In this document: one piece after another, positions 36,086-46,362 of the stretch
How positions within the stretch are numbered: the stretch's first letter is position 1
How the letters are laid out: the number at the start of each line of letters is the position of its first letter
Assembly: GCF_014960965.1 (NCBI RefSeq)
Contig: NZ_CP063169.1
Span: forward strand, 591,581-655,580
DNA: 64,000 bases
Direction: 5' to 3'
Origin: Ruania alkalisoli
GTDB lineage: Bacteria; Actinomycetota; Actinomycetes; Actinomycetales; Beutenbergiaceae
The notes under the pieces: generated by a model
The model's input: the letters and a program-made list of their open reading frames with translations, nothing else
Told to the model about the DNA's origin: nothing
The model's database searches: none
Made by a program: the position numbers and the translations under genes

Positions 36086-39000
36086 GTGCTGCGCGCAACG
36101 AACTCGCCACACCGAGGTATCCGACGGGTGCTCGCGAGCGCCCTTGCGCTCCTACTGACCGGCGGTGCGGTGATCGCCGGAACGACGCCCGCCGTCGCGG
36201 ACGTCGGCGATCCGCAATACCTGACCGTCGACAAGCGCGTCAGTGCGGACGAGATCTCCGTAGATGAGCCGTTCACCTACACGATCGAAGTGAACTGCTC
36301 CGAGGCGACCTGCCTCGAGGCGCACCTGCAGGACCAGTTCCCGGCAGAGCTGGATGGCTACGCCCTGCAGAACGTGACCATCACCCCGTCTTCGTCCGCC
36401 GTGCCGCGGGACGTCACGTGGACCGTCGACGGAGCCGAGACCTCACAGCCGAGCGTGCTGACCGATGACACGGTGCTCGACATCCACTTCCAGCAGGAGG
36501 GCACCAACCCCGAGGGGACTGGACTCGAGTTCGGCACCCGCGTGAGCGTCAGCATCACCCTCCAGGCACCGGAGAAGGCCCCGGGCGAGTACGCGTTCAC
36601 CAACACCGCCACCACCGAGGCGTCCAACTCCAACCCGGATTCCTCCGACGCCACCACCACGCTGATGGTCCCGTCCGTGCTCGACGTCGACGTCACCAAG
36701 GACTGGGCTCCTGCTGAGGAGACCTTCACCCCCGGCGCCGAGTCCACCATCAGCCTCGGCGTGACGAACACATCCAACGGCCCGGTCGAAACCCTCACCA
36801 TCCAGGAGCCGCAGAACGCTCCCGACGGCGCCACCTCCCTCGACCCCAGCAACCCGTTCACCCTCACCGACCTCGCCGGACCCGACGGCTTCTCCGCGAC
36901 CATGCCCCCCGGTGCCGAGCAGGCGCAGGTGGACGTGTACGTGCTGCAGTCCGACGGCAGCTACGGCTGGGAGACCGGTACGCCCGACGCCACCCCCGCG
37001 CTGCCCGTCGGCGTCGACCCCGGTGACGTCGCCGGTATCCGGATCACCTACACCGGTGCGGCGATCGAACGGCAGGCGAGCTCCGCCGTCGAGCTGGACC
37101 TCGCCCTGCGCGAGACCCACCGCGACACCGGCGACGACCTCTCCGTGGCCACGCACACAGTGGACAACACCACGGTCGGAAGCGCCGCCGTCGCCGATCG
37201 TGACCCGGCCACCGCTACCGCCGACGCCAGCTACACGGTGACCCCGCCGGCCCTGGGTGTGGAGACCAGCAAGAACATCAGCCCGAACCGGATCGCCGCT
37301 GGTGACAGCGCCGAGGCCACCCTCACCGGGACAAACGCCTCCGACATCCCGGTGGCCGAACTGCGTCTGGCCGACCTCGACTACTTCACCGCCGACCTCA
37401 CCTTCGATGGCTTCACGGCGGCACCCAGCTGGCCGGCGGGCGCCACCGGCGCCGAGGTGATCTACCACCCGCTTGACGGTTCCGACCCGGTCAGCATCCC
37501 GTTCGCTGACGGCGAGACACCTGCCGCGCCGGCCGAGCCGATCTCTGGCTTCGAGCTGGTGTTCACAGCCGACGCACCCGGGATCGAGCCGGCTGCGAGC
37601 ACGAGCGCCGACTTCGTGATCGGCTCGACCGAGGCTGCCGTCAGCACCGGTGAGACGCTCCCCACCACGAACACCGTCGACACCAGCATCACCACGTTCA
37701 ACGACCGCACCGCCGAGGCGAGCGACGACGCGAACCTCACATTGGTGGCCCCGGCCGTCGAGGTCGAACTCACCAAGACGATCCGCCCGGGCGCCACCGT
37801 GCGCCCCGGTGAGGATGTCGTCACCGAACTGCGCTCGAACCTGACCACCACCTCGGATTACGTCACGGCCACTCAGATCGTGGTCGAGGACTCCCTCACC
37901 GGTGACGGCGGCTTCTGGGACGCCTTCAACGTCGACTCCGTGGCACCCACCCAGGTGCCGAGCAACACCGACCTGACCGTCGAGGTGCAGTTGCCCGACG
38001 GTAGCTGGACGTCCGTGGCCGTCTTCGACGCCCAGGCCGGTCCCTTCCTCGCCTCGCTCAGCCAGGCCGAGATCGCCGCCGCGCTCCCCGGCGGCGTGAC
38101 CACCGAGGACCTCACCGGCATCCGGTTCATCTTCGACAACGCCGACGGGTTCGCCGCCGACACCACCGTGACCCCCTACGTGGTCTCCACCGCACGCGAC
38201 GCGCTGCGCTCGGGCGGTGAGATCACCGAGGACGGTGTGGACGTGGAGAACCTCGCCACCACCACCGGTACGGGTGAGACCGAGGCGGGTACCCCGCTCA
38301 CCGACACGGATGAGGACGTCGACTCCGCCGGCGTCGCGCCCCAACCGGGCGGACCCGGACCCGGAGTCGGCATCGACAAGTCCTGGGACCGGGCCACCAT
38401 TCCGGCCCAGACCGACCAGCAGGCGGGTACCACCCTCTCCTGGCGTGTCTCGCCCGGATTCGAGCAGGTGGTCATCAGCGACCCCGCCGCGCCCGTGCCC
38501 GGCGATGTGTCCGACACCGTGTACGACACCTTCGACCTGGTCCAGCTCGACCCGATCGCCGGCAGTGACGAGCCGTACAGCAACGGCTGGTTCCTGAAGT
38601 ACGACACCATCACCGCCGTCGAGCTTTACGACGGCACCAGCTGGCAGACCGTGGCCGAGCCAGCGGACGGCTGGCAGTCGAACGGTGCCTTTGTGGGCTA
38701 CACCCTCACCACGGACGAGCGGGCCTCCACGGTGGCGATGCGGATCGTCCTCGAAGAGAACACCGCCGCCCGCGAGGCAGCGGCCACCGCCGGTGGTGCC
38801 TACGACCCGTACGCGCCGACCCCCGGCACCGGCGTGGCGACCAGCAGCGTCGACCGTACCTTCGACCAGACCTGGCGCCTGCGCGACCAGTTGCGCTCCG
38901 ACGGATCCTGGATCACCGATGAGGCGGTCTACAACGCCGGTGAATCCGGCGTGGTGGACAACACCACCAGCGTCACCGGCACGCCCATCGGCGGGGGCGA

Positions 39001-42000
39001 CCCCGTGACCGACAGCGACAACGCGGTGATCACCATCACCACCACGCCGCCGGGGGTGCAGGTCGGCAAGAGTGTGGATCCCACCAGCGAGCTATACGTG
39101 CCGATGGAAGGCACCACCGAGCCCGGTGACTACCCGACGGCGACGTTCACGCTCACCGCGCGTAACGACTCGGTGACCCCCGCCTCCTACGTGCGCCTCA
39201 TGGACCCGCCCGCATGCACCGATGCCGAGAGCATCTCCGTCTGCCAGAGCGAGGCGAGTGAGGCCGGTGCCCTCGCCGACCCGTTCACCGCCGACATCGA
39301 CTGGCTGCGGGAGGGGAGTCCGTTCGACCGGTTCAACCTGACCGGTCTCGACATCTCCGCCGGGATCGCCGACCAGGTGGATCTCGCCGAGAGCGTCGTG
39401 TGGCTGCTGCACGAGGACGGCACCACCAGCCAGGTCACGGCCGAGGAGGCCACCGCGCGCACCGCGCAGGAGCTGGCCGATGTGATCGGCCTGAGCGTGA
39501 CCTACGCCGGTGCAGATCTGGCGACGATCACCTCAGACAACACGCTCACCGTGGTGCTCGAGACCCAACTGCGCACCACCCTGCGGTCTACCGGTGAGCT
39601 CCAGGTGCTCTCGGCGAACGACCACCTGCAGATCCCGAACCGGGTATTCGCCCAGTCCTACGACCCGCTGCTCAACGACGGTGCACTCACCGGCGCCAAC
39701 GCGAGTGCCGCCGTCGGGCTCACCGGCGGGGACATCAACGTGGCCCCCTCCAAGTCGGTCTCCCCGGATGCGCTCACCGAGCCCACCCGAGACGAGCCGG
39801 TCACGGTCACCCTGGGGGCGGACCAGGGCACCGACCCGGTGAGCACGCTGGCACCGGCCGAGGTGCGCCTCACCGATGACGTCACGACGTCGCCGGACTT
39901 CTGGAACACCTTCAACCTCACCGGCCTCGGGGAGATCACTGCTCCCGACGGCGCAGACCAGGTCGCGATCGGGGTGTACGGACCGTTCGGTACCGACGGC
40001 GAGCTGGAGTGGGTGAGCGGCGCGCCTACCGGTATCGACACGGCCGCCCTGCCGGATGTGGACCTCACCGAGGTGCAGGGTGTCCGGTTCGCGTTCTCCC
40101 GCGCAGACGGCGAGTTCTTCTCCGACGATGTGCCGGCGCCGGGCTGGTCGGCCAACGCCGCGTTCACCGTGCAGCTGCGCGAGGACTACCGTGACTCCGG
40201 CGAGGCCGTGCAGCTCGAGGGAGAGGTGACCAACACCGTCACCGTCATCAGTGACCGGTTGAACGGAGAAAGCTCCGAGGCCAAGGCGACGGACGCCGTC
40301 GTGGGCCTGAGCGAAGGCACCGCCGAGCTCGAGGTGAACAAACTCGCCAACGACGGCAACCGCACGGCAACTGTGGGCGACCTGGTGCCGTGGGACCTGA
40401 CCGTGCACAACTCCGGAACCGGATACCTGGACCTCACCGAGGTGCGGGATGCACTCCCGGAGCACCTCGCCTACCTCGGCGACGAGCCCACCTACACCGC
40501 CGACGACGACGGCGCGCTCAGTGAGGACGTCACGCTGACCCAGGAGGGTGAGGAGCTGGTCTTCACCTGGCCCGAGGGTGAGAACCGGATGCTGCCGGGG
40601 GAGACGTTCACCATCCGGGTGCTGCTCGAACTTCAGCCGGGCCTGAGTTCCGGAGAACGCACCACGAACACGATGGTCGCCTCCACCGTTCAGACGCTGG
40701 AACGGTGCGAGAACGTCGTCTCCGGTGGGTCCACCACCGACGACTGGGCCGGTGATCCCACGACCTGTGGCGCCACCGACTACGTTCAGCCCGCCCAGGG
40801 GACCAACCTCTACACCCTCAAGGGTGTGCGCGGGGAGCTGGAGGGTGCGCACCACAGCTCCTCGGTGGACCGGCTGTGCGAGCCGACGCTGACGGCCACC
40901 GGCGGCGACTACTACCGCGCACCGTGTGCCGCCAACAGCGTGATCGGCGGGACCGACGACTGGGTGCTGCAGACCGTGAACGCCGGCACCACCGATATCA
41001 CCGAGATGGTGGTCTTCGACCAGCTACCCGTGGCCGGGGACCTCTCCCTGGTCGCGGGCAGCGACCGCGGCTCGGTGTACCGGCCGCAGCTGCTGGACAA
41101 CCTGCTGGTGACCGCCCCCGAGGGCACCGAGACCGTCATCGAGGTGACCACCAGCGACGACGTCTGCGTGGGCACCTGGTCGGAGGTCACCACGGCCGAG
41201 CCCTGCACCGCCAGCGGTGAGGAGTGGACTGAGCTGACCGACGGCACCGACCTCTCGCAGGTGTCCGGCCTGCGGATCTGGCTGGACTTCAGTGCCACGG
41301 CTGCGGGTGCTCTCGTGCCCGGACAGGGCGTGGACGTGACCTACTCCAGCGAGAACGTCCCGGCCACTGATGTCGATCCGAGCGGTGCCCCGGTGGACGT
41401 GCCGGTGACCGACACGTACGCGTGGAACCAGTTCGGGGTCAAGTACCAGGTGGCGGGCGAGGACCGCTACGAGAGGCTCGCACCGTCCCCCGTGGGCGTG
41501 CACCTGCGTACGGGCTCGCTCGAGGTGGTCAAGGACGTGACCGGCCCCGCTGCCGGCTACGCCGCGCAGGAGTTCCTGGCCGACCTGGTCTGCACCGTGC
41601 AAGGAGCGCCGCTCGACATGGGCGAGTACTCCACGCTGACCCTCATCGACGGTGAATCGGTCCGGGTGGACGGCATCCCACTCGGGTCAGAGTGCGTGGT
41701 CACCGAGCAGGGTGAGGTCGGCGAGTTCGGCGAGACCAGCCGGGAACCGGGTTCGGTCACCCTCGACATCACCGAGATGACCGGTACCGAGGACGAGGTT
41801 CCTGCTGCTCAGGTGGGCCAGCTCGGCAATGACTACCAGTACGCCGGCCTCAGCGTCACCAAGAATGTCGACACCCAGGCCACCTCCGGTGAGCTCGGAC
41901 CGTTCGACTTCACCCTGACGTGTACTACGGCACTGGGCGTTCCGGTCGACTTCGGCAACGGCGCGACGGAGCTCGCGTTCACGCTTGCCGACGGCGAGAC

Positions 42001-43288
42001 GTTCGACGCGCCGGCCGGCACTATTCCTGCTGGTTCCGACTGTGTGCTCACCGAAGCCGACGCCGCCCAGGACGAGGTGGTGATCGTCGGCACCAACGTC
42101 ACCGACAACGGCGACGGGTCGGCCACGATCGGCGTCGATGTCACCGGCGCCGAGGTCGAGGTGACCAACGGGTACGACGCGGGTGTGCTGTCGGTGACCA
42201 AGGTTGCCGAAGGAGACGGGGCCGACCTGTACGGCACCGGGCCGTTCGGTTTCGAGGCCGTCTGCACCTACGACGGGCAGACCCTGCTCGAGGAGTCCTT
42301 CGAACTCGCGGCCGGCGGGGAGCGCTCGTTCGGCACCTACCCGGCCGGCACCGAGTGCGTCGTCACCGAGACCGCGACCGGGGGAGCGAACGCCTCGGCG
42401 CTCGATCCTGCTGATGGTGTGGTCACCATCGCGGGCCCGGAGACCGACGACGAGAACGTGGGCACCGTGGGCGTGACCGCCACGAACACCTTCGTCCTCG
42501 GTGAGGTCGCCATCGAGAAGGTCGTCGATGGGCCGGGTGCTGAGCTCTATGGCGCCGGTCCGTTCACCGCGCAGGCGGTCTGTACCTGGGACCGCGACGG
42601 CGAGCAGGTGAGCGTCGAGCTGCCGAACGACGGTCTCATTCAGCTCAATGCTGCGAACGGTTACGCCGCCACCATCGGCGACCTGCTGGTGGGCACGGAG
42701 TGCGTAGTGACCGAGGTTGCCGACGGCGGAGCTACCGCAACGCAGATCCTCCCGGCCGACGGGGTGGTCACCGTGGGAGAAGAGACCGCTGTGGTCACAC
42801 TGACCAACACCTTCGACGTGACGTCACTGACGGTGACCAAGCAGATCGAGGGTGAGCCTGCCGGTGAGGCGAGCTTCGCCGTCACCCTGGTCTGTTCCTG
42901 GATGGTGGACGGCGAGGAACGCGACGTCGAGATCCCCGGTGGTGCAGTGCGTGAACTGCAGGCTCCAGATGACCTGACGGTCACCTACCAGGACCTGCCG
43001 ATCGGCGCCGACTGTGTGGTGAACGAGTCCGAGACCGGTGGTGCGGACGCGACCACGATCACCGTGACGGCCGCTGGTGAGGAGGTCACTACCGAGGGCG
43101 ACTCGGCTGAACTGACCACGCTCGCCGACGCCGGTACCACGGTCACGGTGACCAACGTCTTCGACCCGGAGCCGGGCGCCGGTGACCTGCCGGGCACGGG
43201 CACCGAACCGGTGTGGTGGATCGCCGGTGCGGCGCTGCTCATGCTGGCCGGAGGCATCCTGCTGGGGGTGCGACGGCGACAGATCTGA
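36086..43288 (+). CDS. Giant LPXTG-anchored adhesin-like protein with DUF5979 repeats
   Basis: About 2,400 residues. GTG 36086 is chosen: GGGGGAAGG lies 9 nt upstream and the product then starts with a signal peptide (HRGIRRVLASALALLLTGG, cleavage after TPAVA); ATG 35996 and GTG 35936 are in frame. The first 1,400 residues are repeated beta-sandwich modules with alternating V-x-(K/D) starts and NTV/TTV ends; a DUF11-like module (LEVNKLANDG...) follows, then five DUF5979-like domains from about 41510, each opening with V-x-K, carrying one Cys pair and closing with TN-(T/G/V)-(F/Y). Lys and Asn at these places suggest internal isopeptide bonds. Ends LPGTG (2368-2372), helix, RRRQI. Wall-attached adhesion or stalk role is inferred. 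Confidence 0.87.
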   Translation: MLRATNSPHRGIRRVLASALALLLTGGAVIAGTTPAVADVGDPQYLTVDKRVSADEISVDEPFTYTIEVNCSEATCLEAHLQDQFPAELDGYALQNVTITPSSSAVPRDVTWTVDGAETSQPSVLTDDTVLDIHFQQEGTNPEGTGLEFGTRVSVSITLQAPEKAPGEYAFTNTATTEASNSNPDSSDATTTLMVPSVLDVDVTKDWAPAEETFTPGAESTISLGVTNTSNGPVETLTIQEPQNAPDGATSLDPSNPFTLTDLAGPDGFSATMPPGAEQAQVDVYVLQSDGSYGWETGTPDATPALPVGVDPGDVAGIRITYTGAAIERQASSAVELDLALRETHRDTGDDLSVATHTVDNTTVGSAAVADRDPATATADASYTVTPPALGVETSKNISPNRIAAGDSAEATLTGTNASDIPVAELRLADLDYFTADLTFDGFTAAPSWPAGATGAEVIYHPLDGSDPVSIPFADGETPAAPAEPISGFELVFTADAPGIEPAASTSADFVIGSTEAAVSTGETLPTTNTVDTSITTFNDRTAEASDDANLTLVAPAVEVELTKTIRPGATVRPGEDVVTELRSNLTTTSDYVTATQIVVEDSLTGDGGFWDAFNVDSVAPTQVPSNTDLTVEVQLPDGSWTSVAVFDAQAGPFLASLSQAEIAAALPGGVTTEDLTGIRFIFDNADGFAADTTVTPYVVSTARDALRSGGEITEDGVDVENLATTTGTGETEAGTPLTDTDEDVDSAGVAPQPGGPGPGVGIDKSWDRATIPAQTDQQAGTTLSWRVSPGFEQVVISDPAAPVPGDVSDTVYDTFDLVQLDPIAGSDEPYSNGWFLKYDTITAVELYDGTSWQTVAEPADGWQSNGAFVGYTLTTDERASTVAMRIVLEENTAAREAAATAGGAYDPYAPTPGTGVATSSVDRTFDQTWRLRDQLRSDGSWITDEAVYNAGESGVVDNTTSVTGTPIGGGDPVTDSDNAVITITTTPPGVQVGKSVDPTSELYVPMEGTTEPGDYPTATFTLTARNDSVTPASYVRLMDPPACTDAESISVCQSEASEAGALADPFTADIDWLREGSPFDRFNLTGLDISAGIADQVDLAESVVWLLHEDGTTSQVTAEEATARTAQELADVIGLSVTYAGADLATITSDNTLTVVLETQLRTTLRSTGELQVLSANDHLQIPNRVFAQSYDPLLNDGALTGANASAAVGLTGGDINVAPSKSVSPDALTEPTRDEPVTVTLGADQGTDPVSTLAPAEVRLTDDVTTSPDFWNTFNLTGLGEITAPDGADQVAIGVYGPFGTDGELEWVSGAPTGIDTAALPDVDLTEVQGVRFAFSRADGEFFSDDVPAPGWSANAAFTVQLREDYRDSGEAVQLEGEVTNTVTVISDRLNGESSEAKATDAVVGLSEGTAELEVNKLANDGNRTATVGDLVPWDLTVHNSGTGYLDLTEVRDALPEHLAYLGDEPTYTADDDGALSEDVTLTQEGEELVFTWPEGENRMLPGETFTIRVLLELQPGLSSGERTTNTMVASTVQTLERCENVVSGGSTTDDWAGDPTTCGATDYVQPAQGTNLYTLKGVRGELEGAHHSSSVDRLCEPTLTATGGDYYRAPCAANSVIGGTDDWVLQTVNAGTTDITEMVVFDQLPVAGDLSLVAGSDRGSVYRPQLLDNLLVTAPEGTETVIEVTTSDDVCVGTWSEVTTAEPCTASGEEWTELTDGTDLSQVSGLRIWLDFSATAAGALVPGQGVDVTYSSENVPATDVDPSGAPVDVPVTDTYAWNQFGVKYQVAGEDRYERLAPSPVGVHLRTGSLEVVKDVTGPAAGYAAQEFLADLVCTVQGAPLDMGEYSTLTLIDGESVRVDGIPLGSECVVTEQGEVGEFGETSREPGSVTLDITEMTGTEDEVPAAQVGQLGNDYQYAGLSVTKNVDTQATSGELGPFDFTLTCTTALGVPVDFGNGATELAFTLADGETFDAPAGTIPAGSDCVLTEADAAQDEVVIVGTNVTDNGDGSATIGVDVTGAEVEVTNGYDAGVLSVTKVAEGDGADLYGTGPFGFEAVCTYDGQTLLEESFELAAGGERSFGTYPAGTECVVTETATGGANASALDPADGVVTIAGPETDDENVGTVGVTATNTFVLGEVAIEKVVDGPGAELYGAGPFTAQAVCTWDRDGEQVSVELPNDGLIQLNAANGYAATIGDLLVGTECVVTEVADGGATATQILPADGVVTVGEETAVVTLTNTFDVTSLTVTKQIEGEPAGEASFAVTLVCSWMVDGEERDVEIPGGAVRELQAPDDLTVTYQDLPIGADCVVNESETGGADATTITVTAAGEEVTTEGDSAELTTLADAGTTVTVTNVFDPEPGAGDLPGTGTEPVWWIAGAALLMLAGGILLGVRRRQI

Positions 43289-43339
43289 TCACGCTCCCCC
43301 GAGCCTGATCACGGGTTGCACCATGGTGCGGCCGATCCG

Positions 43340-43375
43340 CAGGCGTGCCCCATCCGACAGGGTGGGGCACGCCTG
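43340..43375 (+). terminator. Hairpin after the adhesin gene
   Basis: CAGGCGTGCCCCA / TGGGGCACGCCTG, 13-bp perfect stem with a 10-nt loop, 52 bp after the stop codon. Confidence 0.75.
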
Positions 43376-43469
43376 TGGCGTTTGGTGCGTCCTCCAGGAG
43401 CAGATGTGTCCTCGTTTATCCACCGCTCGATCTGGGCGCGGTTCCGCAACGTGAGTGCTTCGCAAGGAA

Positions 43470-43518
43470 TGAAAGTGTGTTTCACACAATTGACATTGTC
43501 GTGGAACAATCACTAATC
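43470..43518 (+). promoter_or_regulatory. Promoter with RpiR-type operator in front of the discoidin/glycosidase-like gene
   Basis: The palindrome TGAAAGTGTGTTTCA (43470-43484) is followed by -35 TTGACA (43490-43495) and, after 16 bp, -10 ACTAAT (43512-43517). A further inverted repeat ATTGT-N6-ACAAT fills the spacer. The same TGAAA-N5-TTTCA pattern is in the promoter of the nearby RpiR gene. Confidence 0.65.
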
Positions 43519-43572
43519 TCATCGTGACAGTGGCGAAGGCGTCACGAGAGCACAGTCACAAGGGAGAGGCTC

Positions 43573-46362
43573 ATGCGGGATCGAACCCGACGGGTGTCCG
43601 GATCGAAGAGAGCGGCAGGGACAGGGCTGATTGCTGCGCTCGTGGGCTCGTTGCTGGTGGGTGCTGCCGCACCTGCATTCGCAGCGCCGGACCCGACGTC
43701 CGTGGATTCCTATGCGCCTGAGGGGACCGCCAACCTCGCCCTGGCAGGTCTCGTCACGGTGAGCAGCTCCCAGGGCGGCGCGTCTCCGGATGTCCTCAAC
43801 GACGGCGAATCGGGCAGTCCCGAACTCGGCGTGTGGGTCGCCGCTGAGACCGGACCCGATGCCGGCGGCTTCGTCCAGGTGGATCTGCCGCAGGAGGCCG
43901 AGATGTCCAGAGTCGTGGTCTTCCCTCGCGGCGACCCGGGCTTCTACGGCGTCTACTACCCGATCGACTTCACCGTCAGTGTGCTCGACGCCCAGGGCGA
44001 GACCGTCGTCGAGGAGCGGATCGAGCACGAGGACAGCGCCGAAGCGGTGGTGAGTGAGCCCGACGTCGTCGACTTCGACGGGCCCGTGACAGGCGTCGCG
44101 GTGCGGATCGACGTCACGACGCGGCAGTCCCGTGAGGGCGGGGTGCTGCAATTCTCCGAGATCGCCGTCTTCGGGATCGGGCAGGAGGCGCCCGACTATC
44201 AGCCAGATGGCACCGACAACCTCTCCCTGACCGCATCGGTCACCGCCTCCTCCAGCTATGAGCAGCCGGGCGAGTCCTGGTCGGCACGCTTCGCCATCGA
44301 CGGCGATACCGGGCGAACCAGCGGCTGGAGCACCGATCCCTACGCGCGCGTCCAGGACCCGAGCACGAGCGCCAGCCTGCTGCTTCAGCTGCAGTGCGCA
44401 TCGGATCTGTCCCGGGTGGTCGTGTTCCCGAGAGACAAGTCCTTCCCCCGCGACTATCGCATCGAGACTTCCGACGACGCTGTCACGTGGACAACAGTCG
44501 CCGAGAGTCTCGACAACCCGCCGAACCAGTCCGAACCGCAGGTCTTTGACCTGGCGGCTGGGACCACGGCCCGCTACGTACGGCTGTTCGTGGACACCCG
44601 CAACGGACCCGCCGGCGTGGACGGCTATCTCGTCCAGCTCGCCGAGATCGCGGTCTACGGCCAGGGCGCAGGCTGTGTGAACCAGGTGAAGCCGGCATTG
44701 CTGCTGGAGCCGGGTGCGAGCGATGACACATGGTTCGCCGACACCGCGGAAGACGGTCAGTACGACGTGACCTCCTCGGCGCCGGAGGTTGCCACCGTCG
44801 GCGCCGACGGCACGATCACCGCCGTCGCACCGGGGCAGGCGACTATCACGTTGGTGGCCGGTGAGACCACGCTGAGCGTGCCGGTGGAGGTCGCAGCCGA
44901 CGTCGAACGCATCGGTGACGACTTCGCGATCACCGTCTTCTGGGCCCCGCTGCCCGAGTACGTCAACGACGAGCAGTACGACTATCTCGCCGACGCCGGG
45001 ATCGACATCGTGCAGGCTTCGCAGCTGACGGCCACGCGGGAGATCAATCTGGAGATGGCCCGCCTCTCTCACGAGCGTGGGATGCAGACCATCGTCCAGG
45101 ATCAGTCGGCCACCGGTGCGTTCACCACCTGGTCGGAGCAAGAGGCCGGCGACTGGGCGCAGAGCTATACCAACGTGCCCGGAGTGGGTGGCTTCTACCT
45201 GATCGACGAGCCCGCTGACGCGACGCAGTACGCCACCGCATTCAACGGCATCCGCGATGCTGCTCCGGAGTACTACCCGCACCTCAACTTCTTCCCCTAC
45301 GGCTATTACGGCGGCGCCGATCAGAGCGATGCCGCGATGTGGGCCTGGCTCGATGCCACTGCACCGCACGCGATCGATGAACCCGACTACCTCATGTATG
45401 ACCTGTATCCCTTCCTGATCGAGGGCACGAACTACGAGGGACTGTTCACCAACCTCGACACGGTGCGCGAGGTGGGCCTCGAGTACGACATCAAGACCGC
45501 CATGTACCTGCAGAGCGTCGGGATCCCGGGCGCCTACCGTCGTACCAACCCCACCGAGATCACCTACGAGGCGAACCTCGCCATGGCGTACGGGTACAAG
45601 CAGCTGTCCTACTTCACCTGGTGGACGCCGACCGACCGGGGTGAGCCGTTCACCGATGCGATCATGACCGCAGACGGACGGCCGACCGACCTGTATGGCC
45701 CGGTCCGTGAGCTCAACGCGCAGATCCACGCCCTCGGCCCGACGCTCATGCGATTGGATGCCCGGGAGGTGTACCTGGCGGGGAACACCCATGGTCAGCA
45801 GCCCGTGCCGGAGGGTTTCTTCGTCCAGCCACAGAGCGAAGGTGACCTGGTGCTCTCGCACATGGTCGACCGCACGAACGGTGATGAGTACCTGTTCGTG
45901 GTGAACAACAGCTTCACGGATGGTCAGGACGCTGCGCTCGCGTTCACCGACCCGCAGACGAGGCTGCAGGAGGTGAGCCGCGCTGACGGTTCGCTCGGTT
46001 CTGTGTTCGACCTAGCGACGGGAGACGGAGCTACGGCAGTGCTGGAGCGGAGTTTCGCCCCCGGGGAGGGTGTGCTCTACCGGATCGCGACGGATGACCT
46101 GCAGGAGCCTGAGCCCACGGAGCCTCCGACCGAGCAGCCCACGGAGCAGCCCACCGGGCCGGGTGAGGAACCCACGGGTTCACCGTCGCAGCAGCCGGCC
46201 GATGGCGAGGACGGCGGTCCCGTGACCGGCGGTGGCTCGAACGACGGTCTGCCTGCCACCGGTGCTCAGGACCTGGCTGCCCTGGCCGCGCTGGCTGCGA
46301 TGGTCACGGTCGGTGGCGTGCTGCTGGTCCGCCGGGGGCAGGTTTCCCGCCGAGCCGGGTGA
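43573..46362 (+). CDS. Secreted, wall-anchored protein with discoidin domains and glycosidase-like barrel
   Basis: 929 residues. ATG 43573 follows GGGAGAGG. Signal peptide (to AAPAFAA, about residue 38); two F5/8-type C (discoidin) carbohydrate-binding domains (about 50-210 and 215-370, each ending FSEIAVFG / LAEIAVYG); a bacterial Ig-like BIG2 domain (about 375-450: TSSAPEVATVGADGTITAVAPG); a TIM-barrel-like catalytic region (about 455-760) with GGFYLIDEPAD and YKQLSYFTWWTP; a beta domain; Pro/Thr-Glu linker and LPATG (893-897) sorting tail. Glycoside hydrolase activity is inferred from the barrel and carbohydrate-binding modules; the family is not identified. It overlaps the convergent RpiR gene by 59 bp. 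Confidence 0.8.
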   Translation: MRDRTRRVSGSKRAAGTGLIAALVGSLLVGAAAPAFAAPDPTSVDSYAPEGTANLALAGLVTVSSSQGGASPDVLNDGESGSPELGVWVAAETGPDAGGFVQVDLPQEAEMSRVVVFPRGDPGFYGVYYPIDFTVSVLDAQGETVVEERIEHEDSAEAVVSEPDVVDFDGPVTGVAVRIDVTTRQSREGGVLQFSEIAVFGIGQEAPDYQPDGTDNLSLTASVTASSSYEQPGESWSARFAIDGDTGRTSGWSTDPYARVQDPSTSASLLLQLQCASDLSRVVVFPRDKSFPRDYRIETSDDAVTWTTVAESLDNPPNQSEPQVFDLAAGTTARYVRLFVDTRNGPAGVDGYLVQLAEIAVYGQGAGCVNQVKPALLLEPGASDDTWFADTAEDGQYDVTSSAPEVATVGADGTITAVAPGQATITLVAGETTLSVPVEVAADVERIGDDFAITVFWAPLPEYVNDEQYDYLADAGIDIVQASQLTATREINLEMARLSHERGMQTIVQDQSATGAFTTWSEQEAGDWAQSYTNVPGVGGFYLIDEPADATQYATAFNGIRDAAPEYYPHLNFFPYGYYGGADQSDAAMWAWLDATAPHAIDEPDYLMYDLYPFLIEGTNYEGLFTNLDTVREVGLEYDIKTAMYLQSVGIPGAYRRTNPTEITYEANLAMAYGYKQLSYFTWWTPTDRGEPFTDAIMTADGRPTDLYGPVRELNAQIHALGPTLMRLDAREVYLAGNTHGQQPVPEGFFVQPQSEGDLVLSHMVDRTNGDEYLFVVNNSFTDGQDAALAFTDPQTRLQEVSRADGSLGSVFDLATGDGATAVLERSFAPGEGVLYRIATDDLQEPEPTEPPTEQPTEQPTGPGEEPTGSPSQQPADGEDGGPVTGGGSNDGLPATGAQDLAALAALAAMVTVGGVLLVRRGQVSRRAG

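Noticed and set aside
43310-43528. Small frames on both strands in the gap before the discoidin/glycosidase-like gene
   Set aside because: They cover the terminator, operator and promoter and have no ribosome site.
43519-45861. 780-codon open frame on the minus strand opposite the discoidin/glycosidase-like gene
   Set aside because: Same shadow effect; the plus-strand protein has signal peptide, domains and sorting tail.
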